Source of the DNA: Ulva prolifera
Taxonomy: Eukaryota > Chlorophyta > Ulvophyceae > Ulvales > Ulvaceae
Length of the DNA: 64,000 bases
Direction: 5' to 3'
Assembly (NCBI GenBank): GCA_023078555.1
Contig: CM041199.1
Location: 1,736,001-1,800,000 of the forward strand
Part shown: piece by piece, positions 48,359-58,978 of the stretch
How the letters are laid out: each line of letters starts with the position of its first letter
Numbering within the stretch: position 1 is the stretch's first letter
Position numbers and translations under genes: made by a program
Notes under the pieces: model-generated
Databases searched by the model: none
What the model saw: the letters and a program-made list of their open reading frames with translations, nothing else
What the model was told of the DNA's origin: nothing

Positions 48359-50486
48359 CTAGACCTTGGTGAAGTCGGCCTGGCCAGAGATGATGATGCC
48401 GACGATGACGCCGAAGAGGCCGAGCGCCGATGCAAAGATCTCCACGACGAGGATCTTGACGAATAGCGTGCTGTTGAGCGCATCGGCAAGCGCGCATGAG
48501 CTGCCGACGATGCCGACGCAGATCCTGCACCACACAGAGCCAGTTGGCACTTGTCAAGCTCAGCACGGCACGGACAACACGTCATTTTCGAACAGCGTAT
48601 CTCGCCTCGGCCACGGGTGGCATGATGCCACTAGTGGCGGCGTTCGCGGGGCGCTGCGGCTGCTGACAGGCGCTACTTGCGGGAGCGGCTGCTTCACGGC
48701 GATCGTGTGTGCTTCAAGCTCTAGCGCGGGGACGGAGCGGGCCTCACGGGGGAGGTGGATGCAGTGGACATTAGACGGCTTGCAGACATTGGCCATGCAT
48801 TGGCTGGGAGTGCAGATGGTTACTAGCATGAGCCCAGATGGGTACTACCCTGTTGCAGTGATACCAATTCACAACCGGTGACGGTTCTGAGGGTGTTGGG
48901 CAGATATTTGTATGCGGTGCATGCAAGACAGACAGTTTGTGAGTGAGAATCCACAATGTGACCGGGTGCATGCTCAGCCAGGTGACAGCCTGCCTTCCGG
49001 TGCATCAGGCACAGACTCGGCATGGGGCGTTCCTGTGCATGTGCTGAACTCCTGTGCTGTGTGGCCTTCAAAGTCGCGACACAATCTGAATGCACTGGGA
49101 AACTGTGCTCGGCGTGGTCAAATGCTCTGCTGGTGTAGCAGGTGGAGGGCGGAACTGGAGATGCAGTGCTGAGCGGGATGGTCAGGGATGGAAATGTGCG
49201 GGCAGAGACAGTGAGCCCCAATGGTGATGTGCCCTTTCTTATGGTGGACTTTGGCCACATGATCCGAAGGATTCTAGCACAATTGTCATGCAGATATTGG
49301 CGTGCTTCCGGTTTAGGAGAATCAGCAGGTCCATGGGGCACCAAAAAAAGAAAAGCCTGCAGCATGTAGCCGGCAGAATGTAGCTACTCAATCTGTTGTG
49401 GAGGGTGCATGGACCATTCCTTTTCTGCGATCTTACTTCAGCGCGGTCGTTTGGATGCACCGAAACTGGCAGGTGGCAGCCGAGACATCTTTGAAAAGTG
49501 TTTCACAGCATTCAGCACTAGTATCACTGTTCATAGTCAGGCCTTAGCATGGTTTGCTCGAGTTGTGAACACCAGGCCTTTCGAGTGAGGCACGCAACAT
49601 TCTGGTGCCACGGGCTGCTGCATGGCCACTGGATGGCGGCGTTCGAAGCCATGGCCAGAGAAACAGAGCAGACGAGCATCAGTGGCTTGTGCTGAGTCAG
49701 CAGTCGCCCTGCTGTATAGCCTTCTTAGCTGGTGCCAGAGCTCAGAATCACACCCGCACGCCAAGTTGGCAAATCCTGTCGTCAGACCTGCTGCAAGAAT
49801 GGCGTAGCCTGAGAACATAGAGTTCATGGTGTAGAATCCATCTGCTTTCTTGTCTACTTCTTCAACCTTGGTTTGCAAGATGATGGTCACGATCACGCCA
49901 TAGATAGCAGCGGCTTCACAGAAAATGATACTGCAACGATTTTATGTTAGTCAAGCCATTGACAACACGTGCGACGTATAATTTGACAGCACTAGGATGC
50001 TATTGCGACATGGAAGTGTGTGATCAGACATACCTGATCAAGTTCTTGGACGTGATCTGGGGTGCTCTCAGGGCAGCGCCTAGCAAACTGCTACCTGTTG
50101 AAAAGATGCCCCTACACCACGCGAGAAGCTGCTCAACAGCGGTGTAACAGCATTTTATGTGCCTTTTCATATGGCGTCCTGCTTATGCCAACGTTGACAG
50201 GAGAGGTGCAGGCAGACATACGGACAAGCACGACAGTTACGCACCATGCCGCTCCCAACACTGACATACTGATTGACATAAACATGCCCAAACTCGACCA
50301 AAAGAATGGCGAAACTCCGCGGAAGAGCGCCTCGATGTAAGGCCAGTCAAGCGCTGTGTTGCGATCACCAACACGGTGGAAGAACCAAAGAACAACGATC
50401 AAATATGGCACCATGCCATACGTCGTAATACTTGATTGCCATTGCTCTATCCTGCCCATTTTGTCGAACTCTGAGAGAATAGACAA
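48359..50486 (-). CDS. VMA16: V-type ATPase proteolipid subunit c''
   Basis: Integral subunit of the V0 rotor ring that carries protons across vacuolar and other endomembranes. Exons, in order of transcription, are 50486-50245, 50111-50034, 49930-49754 and 48524-48359, with donors GTGCGT, GTATGT and GTGTGA and all phases closed, for 220 residues. Four or five hydrophobic segments are visible, beginning with YLIVVLWFF, an extra N-terminal segment typical of c''. Proton-carrying Glu candidates are E112 in [14 protein letters not shown] and E194 in [40 protein letters not shown] and [21 protein letters not shown] are c''-type signatures that separate it from subunit c. The start at 50486 is the longest choice; ATG at 50459, just after a CTCTCAG that resembles an acceptor, would shorten it by nine residues. 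Exons are AT-richer than most genes here. Confidence 0.93.
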
Positions 50487-51897
50487 AAACGGATTCCGAC
50501 GGCAGCGAGCCGTTTACATGCCACTGCGATACACGTTACTGCTCCTGTACGCAAGCTATCATGCTTGAGATCTGAGGGCCGGCAAAGCGATTGAGTACAT
50601 CTGTGCGAACACCCGCCATGAGTTTGCGGAAGCGGGTGGTGGACCAAATCCCGTTATGTTGCAAAGAGTGCTCAAGAAAAGCACTTGCATGTGAAACAGC
50701 GAAAGAAAGGGGCCCCCATACGTGCAATCATACACCCCCAAAACAATCAGTTGAGTGATGTAGTGAACAATCTGTCAGGAAGAAATCTCAGCATGTTGTT
50801 CGCACGTCTCACAACGCCGCGAGCGGTCTCGTTTACGCGGTCCTGTACACACATTTCCATCGTTCCTGGTCTCTTCACGCTAGCTGTTGATAAACCAACA
50901 GATATTTGATATGGGGCCACTACAACTGGTATGGGCGTCGCTGCACATGATTGGCAACATGAAATACCTGTGTCCGCGGTATCGGGAGCTCGGGTAACCG
51001 ACGAAAGCCACGCGCAGGTATCTGAGAGTGACTTCTATGACGTCCTGTCGAAGTGTGAACGCCTGCAGCTCTCAAACTGTGCCGGTCATCGCACAATTCT
51101 CGATTTGGAGGCTCTGGAGGCAGCGACCGACGAGCTCATTACAGGTGTTGCCAGAAGCAGCGATGGAGTGTCCATGTGACAAGCGTCGAGTCATACAGTA
51201 GTGCTACATTTATAATAGAACATGACAAGGCAGCTGATGACTGTGAGCTGCATGTGGTGCAGAGGCTCGTACCATCTGGACAGAGGCGGACATGTCACAT
51301 CTGCCGTTGCTCAATACACCACAAGCGCTGGTAGCTGTCAAAAATGCACGGACCATGGCTATCGCGCAGGTGCGCCTTCCTGCTGGTGCTCTCACAATGC
51401 AATATTCCACGTGGCAGCATGCCTTGAGAATGGCCAATGTCTGCAGCAACAGGCGGTCGCTGCGACTGGCCGTACTTTGACCACAAGACACACCATCAAA
51501 TCCCAAAAGACTCGAGACAGCGACGTAGTGCCATCAGCAGGCCGGGATCACAGACACAGCTGGACCGCTGTGCAACCAGAATTCAGCAGCAACGGCCCAG
51601 TTCTTGGACAGCCTCTGGCACAAGACCTACTCTACCACCCGAAGTCGGTCAATCCATTCCACCAGCGCCCAGGCAGTACGATGTCCGATCTCAAGCAACC
51701 ATAACAGCCACGATATACACCAACTGTGCCGTCCTCACCGCTAGCAGGTTGATTGCTCACTGCAGCTTTCCCCAGTGTACACTGGGGAGAGATGAACCTC
51801 AGCTCGGCCGTGTTCACCATGGTCAAGCCTCCATGCCCGTTCCTGCGTCCTACCATGCGTCGTGACTCCTCGGGCACAACGATCTACCTCATAATCC

Positions 51898-51996
51898 GTG
51901 TTGGGTCGCTCTGCAGCATTTTCGGGGGTGCCACCCAAAAACATAGACCTGGATATTCGGAATTGTCCCATGTGATCGAGCCCGATAACCCAACAC
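51898..51996 (+). mobile_element. MITE-like family B, copy 3
   Basis: GTGTTGGGTCGC at the left end and AACCCAACAC at the right, 99 bp, with ATAGACCTGGATATTCGG inside. The only complete copy outside a gene. Confidence 0.8.
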
Positions 51997-52570
51997 CGCT
52001 CATAACGCAGCCCTGTTGACCCCAGCCGGCCTCAGCTGAGATCAGCCAACAGCACGCCCTCCTGAGGGATGTGCCCTGACCAGAACCTCCCAGAACCAAA
52101 CGCGATGGTTGCAGGCGCACAGCCACCTCGTGGCCGCTCTATGCGGCAGCTTCAGCACACGCAAGCACCGCCGCTACGATACGGCGCAGCCCCGAGCTTC
52201 GCCACGCACTCCACTGCCGCTCCATGCACCACACCAGGGTCTCAACCCCGCAACCCACCACAACACTCCTTCCCGGCCAGCCAGAGAGGTCAGTGTCTCA
52301 CCAGGGCAGCTGCGCAGGGCCACTGCCGCCCGTGGCAGCCACCAGGCACTGCCCCCCCTTCCACCGCCAGGACCCCAGCCTCGGACCGCGTGCACGTCAT
52401 GCCACACGGGCAGCTCCGACGGCACCCCCCTGGTACGCCAGCGCCACACGCAACGCACACCTGCACAGCCGGCCCCTACTGCCCATGCACTGCACCATCC
52501 ACATACCATCTGTGGATTGTTTAGGGTCCGGTTGTCCAGTGTCAGGGGGCCCATCTCGCAGGTCCGTAAT

Positions 52571-52608
52571 GTCAAGTAAATCTGAATTTACTGAGCCGTA
52601 TCCTATCG
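52571..52608 (-). mobile_element. SINE-like family, copy 7 (tail fragment)
   Basis: TCAAGTAAATCTGAATTTAC then TGAGCCGTATCCTATCGG, about 38 bp. Only the tail-proximal end is present. Confidence 0.6.
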
Positions 52609-54343
52609 GTGTGCATGAATGCAGGTAGGCCGACTCGAGATCTGTGTTCTGCTGCACCGCCGTCAACAGTTGCCCGGCCGGTCCGGAGAATCGCGTAGAG
52701 TAACCGCTAGTAACCTCCTTGGGCTGCTTCATGCCTCGGGGTTGTCGTGATGGAGCTGTGGACTGCCGCGGGGCCGGCCAAGGAGTGCACCGGCCCCGAT
52801 ACTGTGTGGGTAATGACACTGTGCGTGTTGGTAGTGACTACTCTGAGAAGGCAGCGGATCGGACGGGCTTTGCCGCGCTGCTGTCTGGATCCAGTTCGAT
52901 GTACAGTGCAGTTAGGGCTGCGGCTGGTGCAATCAGGGGTGCTTGGAGGAACAGCACGGGCAGTGCGAGCGGAGACAGCAGGGCCGCACACAGCGTCCTC
53001 CACAGGCCTGGGCTTGAGCTACCGGTGCATGTCGGTGCACGTGCTGCGGCAGCACCGCCACGGCCGCAGCGTGCTGCTCGCGGCGCCATTCACCCCACGA
53101 GTTTTGGGGTTTGCGCTGTGAGACCATGCCGTGTTGGAACGGCAGCAGGGCAGCGCGGTGTGTGGCTGGCGATGGACGCACGGCGCCTGGCGCTGGCACC
53201 AGAACTTGGAGATCGCCTCATGCATGGCCCGCCAGCAGGCCCGTGCGGCTCTGCCGCGACGCTGCACACTGACAGCCGATTGGGCCTGCCGCTGGGGCAG
53301 GTCAGCAGTCTCCAAGCGGCAGGCCTACAGGCCAGCAGGTAGGCGCGCGAGGGGCGCCCCCAGGCGTCGGCTCTGATCAATGTGGCTGTCTTGAATGGAA
53401 CGACCTTTTTTTTTTCTCGGTGCAAGTGTAGCGCTGCGGACCGCACGAGGAGTCGGGCCGGCTAGCATGGGTGGGCGGCTTGTGCGATCTCGCCATGCAT
53501 GCTGTTCTCGCCATGCATGCTGTGGCCATCACGGCAGCGGGGGTGCCACACTGCGGGAGTGCAAGGGCACTCATGCATGGCCCATCACGGGGCCCTGGCA
53601 GCCCCGGCCACGACCATCGTGAGGCTTTCCAGCAATGCCCTACGCCTTGAAAGATACGGCAACCCTCAAAGGCGCATGCATTCCTGCTTTGGAAATCAAG
53701 CACCCTCTGCAAGTCTGCTGAGCCAGAGGGGCCACGACTGGCACAACGTTGTTAACTTGCGCAATGGCGAATGCATTCGCACTGGCATCGGGAGCATGTG
53801 AGGATCGGCCAGCTTCCTTAGGCTTGACATCGGCCGCTGAACGATGCTAGCCATGACAAGAGGGGGCCGCGAAGGTGACAGCGATACTTTGCGTCGTTGC
53901 AGGGAGGGGCAGCTGGGGCTTGGGTGGGCAAGGATGGCCCACATGCATGGCCCACATCTGAGCGGAGTGGCAGATGCAGGACAGTTGTGTGAGTTGTCGC
54001 AGAGGATTAAATTCCACTACCAGGTCCCACTGAGGGCAGAAGGTTGTTGGTAGCTGGGGAACTGACTGCTGGCTAGCATGGACGTCTGGGTGATTTTTCG
54101 TCCAAGAGCGGAGGGCCGGGTGGTACCGGCGAGATGCATGCGCAGGTGGGTGGTGGGACTCGCACAGCGGGGTGCACCATGCATATGGGCGCTGGTCTGT
54201 GTACACCGCATAGCGTGCTGCAGGAGGGCCTCCCAGGATGGAGACAGGGAGACGATGTTGAGTGCATGGTGACGCTGTTGGAGACGTTGTTGAGTGTTAG
54301 TGTTGGCGAGGACACTGAGTCTATATTGAGACGGTTTCGAGGG

Positions 54344-54405
54344 TTGGTGTTGTGGTGTTGGTGTTGTGGTGTTGGTGTTGCGGTGTTGGTGTTGTGGTGT
54401 TGGTG
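54344..54405. repeat. 14-bp tandem repeat
   Basis: Four copies of TTGGTGTTGTGGTG (one with a T-to-C change) plus a partial copy. Confidence 0.9.
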
Positions 54406-54503
54406 AGGATATTGTCTGACACTACCGCCACATTCCACTTGTACAGCGCTGGGAAGGGGATCGTCTTGATCGACATGTGTGAATGACATGTGAATGCATT
54501 GAA

Positions 54504-54533
54504 ATTGGGGAGGGGATCGGTCCCCTCCCCAAT
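54504..54533. repeat. 13-bp-arm hairpin
   Basis: ATTGGGGAGGGGA and TCCCCTCCCCAAT around TCGG; perfect arms with a stable tetraloop. Confidence 0.9.
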
Positions 54534-54668
54534 GACCATGTTGGGAGCAGTGCAGTCTGCAGCTGCATGTTGTGCAGCAGTGTGGGTATCTGCGGACTCT
54601 CCAGCTGCAGAGGGCAGCGTCCTCATGAGGCTGCAGGCTGGGTCGGTGGGCATGCGGCTCCGCTGTGC

Positions 54669-54746
54669 CCATGTGAATCCGTTCACGCAGAGTTGTCAAT
54701 GTCCAGTAGCATACGGCTCAGAAAATTCAGGCTTAGTTAACTTGAC
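54669..54746 (+). mobile_element. SINE-like family, copy 8 (diverged fragment)
   Basis: GAGTTGTCAATGTCC, then ATACGGCTCAGAAAATTCAG and TTAACTTGACA at the tail. Truncated and diverged. Confidence 0.5.
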
Positions 54747-55256
54747 ATGTGCGGGCAGGGGACAGACGTTGTGTGGCAATTGCACTCTGAACCGAATTTC
54801 GCTCTGCACCGCCATTTCTGCACGTGGACACTACTGCACTGTACATGACATGTCCACGTTTTCTCAAGTTCGTTGCCCCACAGGCAGTACAAGAGAGCGG
54901 CGAGTTGCTGATCACTCGAGATGCAGTAGTTGAGGATGTCCAGCCTGTTCATTCACCCACGCTCCGGTGGAGGCTGGGATCGCAGCACTTCTGAATCCAC
55001 TGCAGGCTCCAGCGATACATCTAGATACATAAGTATATAGCCTATAGGTGGGAGGCGCTGGGGTGGCCCTAGGCCTGTGAACGCAACATTGTGAACACTT
55101 ACATTTAGATTTACTGTACTTGACACTGAGACCGCCGTTCATGGATCAGCAGGACAAGTACTCATGCATCAGCACCTCGTGCACTACACCGTCACGGTGT
55201 GAGCCGCGTAGTTGCAAATTGCTTTGTGTGTGCAGCTGGGAACACAGCTTCTGTGT

Positions 55257-55430
55257 GAAGTAGTGTAAATCGGGATTCACTGAGCCGTATCCTGAGGAGG
55301 ACATTGACAACTCTGAGTTCACGGGACCACATATGCCGAAGGGGTAATCCATCTGGAAACCCCCCTCAGACGACCATACGCAACTCACAGGGCCTCCTCC
55401 TGTGCTAAGCGAGGTGGTCACGCACGGCCT
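55257..55430 (-). mobile_element. SINE-like family, copy 9 (full length)
   Basis: Matches copy 5 almost base for base from GGGACCACATATGCCGAAGG to GCTAAGCGAGGTGGTCA. The tail side (GTGTAAATCGGGATTC) is more diverged. Confidence 0.75.
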
Positions 55431-56314
55431 TTTAGATTCCCCAAAGCGCACGCAGAAACGACCCCATGACCTCCTGAAAATGAGGGGGTAGCTTTTATAC
55501 CGTGTTACAATTGTAACTTAAGGTACAAGTCAGGACGCCAGGTACACTGTGGCTGCAGCGGCACAGCTGTAGTGGCCGCCCAGGAAATCGTCTGTAGATC
55601 TGTGGCTTGCGTGTGTGGCTGCCTGCTGCAATGGTGGTGTTGCATCCTGCAGGGTGGGTGTTCTTGGAAAGATGTTACCATTATTTAATGGTTATATATT
55701 ACCATTAATCAAGTGCCACTGGCACAGCGCAGCTAACCTTAGGCCTCAGCCAAGGTCTCAGCCTGTAGAGGCTGAACCGTGATGCTCTGCGATGCCTTCT
55801 ACCGCTGCCTTGTACCGCTGCCTTCTACCGGCTGGAGAGCAATCGTGAACGCATGGCCACGCAGGGTGTATGTGGCCTAGCGTCGTATACATGCACTGTA
55901 GAAGTGACTTCTACAGCGCAACTCCAGAGGCGGATCTCCAGCGGTGGTGTGGGCAAGCGGCTGCTGGCAATACAGGCTACATGAAGATGGATCAGAGAGG
56001 CTGCCCCACTGATTAATCTATCGTGCAGGCGGACTTGTTAAAGCGCGAACCCCAGAGGGTTAACTGTCAACTGATGAGGATGGGATGCCTATGTGGTGCC
56101 ACTTGAGTGGCAGCTTCACTCGTAACAGGACTGTCAGTGGCCAAGTGTTCTTGCACACTTTCACCCATGCACGAATTAATGCTCTTGTATAATTCTGACT
56201 GACCATGCGAAGGAGGCCGCCTAGCACAACAATCCACAACCGAACCTGTAGGAATGCATCCAGCCACATCTGCATCTAGGCATATCTTCGCACCTGGACA
56301 ATTCTGGCTAAGCC

Positions 56315-56455
56315 AGACCACATGCTGAAGGGGTACACCAACCGAAACTGTTTTTGTTTTTCGGAAACAGATATTTGTTTGTTTAACTGTCCTCCAGACA
56401 GCCGCATACAACTCACAGGCGTGTTCTCCCACAGCCAAGTGAGATGGCCAACACA
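56315..56455 (-). mobile_element. SINE-like family, copy 10 (diverged)
   Basis: Retains ACCACATGCTGAAGGGGTAC and CATACAACTCACAGG, with a roughly 45-bp T-rich insertion or replacement between them. Confidence 0.45.
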
Positions 56456-56824
56456 GGCGGTGGGCCCTCTGCACACTGCGACTGCAGCGAAACCCGATGC
56501 GTGTACCACTGTTGACACCATTGCTGTGTTATGGTACCGTTGCCATATCGAGACGATTCTCTAGATGATGTCATTCGATGTCAGTGCGGTGTCATTCAGG
56601 TGGGTGTCACAACGCTTGCTGAATGCTCTGCCCGCCACGATCACTCAGTCGTGGACCAGGATAACACAGCTTGAAAAAGTCCGTGTGCCCCGGAGATGCG
56701 TTCATCCGAAAGTTATGCCAGAGTGGCAAGCACCATGGGCGCTGCCAGATCAGACGGCCCGATGTGCAGCGCTTTGGTTGCTCATCAGGCGAACTCCCGG
56801 TCCTTGAATTTATTAAGCGTTGCA

Positions 56825-56962
56825 GACGAAGTGTGTTGCCAAGGCCAGGGCGTCGTGCTGCGATGTACATATCATCTGCCTACCTTCCTTGGCAAGTTCA
56901 AGGGAGGTAGGAGTTTCAGGCAAACGACGAAGTGTGTTGCCAAGGCCAGGGCGTCGTGCTGC
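56825..56962. repeat. Duplicated 37-bp segment
   Basis: An exact 37-bp direct repeat at 56825-56861 and 56926-56962, beginning GACGAAGTGTGTTGCC and ending GGGCGTCGTGCTGC, 101 bp apart start to start. Confidence 0.95.
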
Positions 56963-58978
56963 TCACCGCAGCTGTCCACGTACTACCACTACTACCGTAG
57001 CTGTCAACGTACCATGACATAAGCTGCCAGTCACGTTTTGGGTGCCTTCATCCTGACGTTTCGAAAGATTGTTGGGCACAACGTCGCGCCATTGTCATCT
57101 ACGTTTCTCACCTGACGCATCGGCACGTTCGCGTCTAGACTCCACATGGATGAGCACGGATATGGTAGCTTGAACTATCACACCATCGGCGCTATGGTCG
57201 CATGATTTAGCGCAGAAAGTGCAGACATACCACTTCTGATGTAGCTCACTGCGCGTAATGAGTGCCGATCCACTTGTGACCTGACACTTTGTCAGATGCC
57301 TGGTAACACCGCACTGCTGGGCTACTTACACACGAAAAATACGAAACTTTCACCTGTATGAGCCTGAGATGAACTTCTGTGTGACTGTTTCAGGTATGCA
57401 GTCTCGCCACTCGTTCAACTACTGCCGCGATGGATGTGGGCGCCACACGTCTACGACAGCCACAGCAGACAAGCAAAAACAGCCGTCCGCGCAGCATTGG
57501 CGTGCGGTTGATGTATAACAGAGGTGGGCCATGGCGTGCGGCTTGAACGTGTGCACTGCACGCCAAAAGGGTCGACTCTGGTGTGCGTGGACGCGTTGCT
57601 ATGGCGCGGCGACTGCGGTAGGCCACTTTCATCGCGCCAAGCAACACCGAGTCGTGATCGCGTCGTCTTGTTGACGAGCCTCACAGGTCAGCTGCGCCAT
57701 CCCATGTGCAACACGCATGTCGGTGTTGGAGCCGGAACATGATATGTATGCATATGGGTTCTGCCTCGTGACTCACGAGTCGTGAGGTCGACGTCGCCTA
57801 CGTAATACCCACGGTACAGCAACGCTATAGGCCGCTGATGCAAACCATATGCTTGCGAGCATTGACTAGCGTGCTCGGTGGCGTTGGCGAGGACAGGATT
57901 ATCGCCAGGATATCAGCTCCGCGATACGAAGTACACGTCTATCGAGCCGTGGCAGCTACGCTGTGGAAGCCCACGGCGCACACAGCTCTGACTGCGATCC
58001 AGTGTACACAGCCGTGAGCGCTGTACTGTAGCTACCACATTGGCCAGAATCATATGATGCGCACGAGCCCTCTTGGCGAGGCTGGAGGCAGCTCCACGTG
58101 CCCGTGACTGTCATACAACACACATCGTCCAAGGCAGTTCTTTGGATTTTGGTTCTGCATGCGGGCGTTCATGTCGCGCGTGTATGAGAGATGGGATGGC
58201 GCGCCATGGCGTGGCAAACGTAAAGGCTTCGCCGAGCCACACCGTACTGGATCCTGCATGATGCCCGTGTTACTAAGCGGGCGCGAGGGATGATGACATT
58301 GCCGGACGCCTTTGGATGCATGCATGCGCTGTGCGCGCATGGTGAATGAGATGCACGCCTCGTCATAAAGCGGCTGCATGCTAGCGGGCAGCACGAAATG
58401 TGAATGCACACGGCGCGCTCGCCGGCACAAGCTTGGAGCTGGATCCCACGGTCACGCCCACGCGGAGAGGTCCGGAGAACTCGCTGCTGGAATCATCGGA
58501 ACAATAGAGTCTACCTGTGGGATCTTGTAAGGCAACTTATTCATTGTGGCTGAGGCGGGGTTATCCTCTGCGTTCACCCAGCAACTCGTTGTCATCCACG
58601 GCATTGGCCCTCCGACCAGAGGATTTCTGCGTCTCCGGCCTTCTTCGCTAGCTTCGTAGCTGTATACTTGTGTGTCTACGGCTGCCGATGTGGGTGTGGC
58701 TCTGCGTCTTTTCATGATGGCATGAGGCGAAACGAGTGCACATTTGCGATAGCATGCGATCAGCGAGCATGTGCTAGATGTCGGCACAGCTGTCTTCTGA
58801 GGAAGAAGCAGTTACATCTATTCTGTTACTGCTGTTTTTCGAATCAGGGGCTGCATCTCCTGCAGGCGTGGCCATCATACCCCCGACGCAGTTTCCTCTC
58901 ACGCAAACCAGTGCCGCTGCAGGTCCGATGATTTAATTCAGCAGATATATCCTGCATATATCCTTGCAGAGACAGGCC

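Larger units (their letters stand above)
50487..58978. other. Long repeat-bearing intergenic region
   Basis: About 8.5 kb. Holds one MITE-like copy, four SINE-like copies, a 14-bp tandem repeat, a 13-bp-arm hairpin and a duplicated 37-bp segment. A plus-strand frame at 50931-51179 (82 codons, acidic, containing ESDFYDVLSKCERLQL) reads like protein but has no recognised family, and frames around 52719-53446 are open on both strands through GC-rich sequence; no gene is called for either. Confidence 0.5.

Noticed and set aside
52719..53446. Overlapping 207-codon plus and 83- to 118-codon minus frames
   Set aside because: GC-rich sequence is open on both strands; composition is Arg/Ala-rich and no domain is seen.
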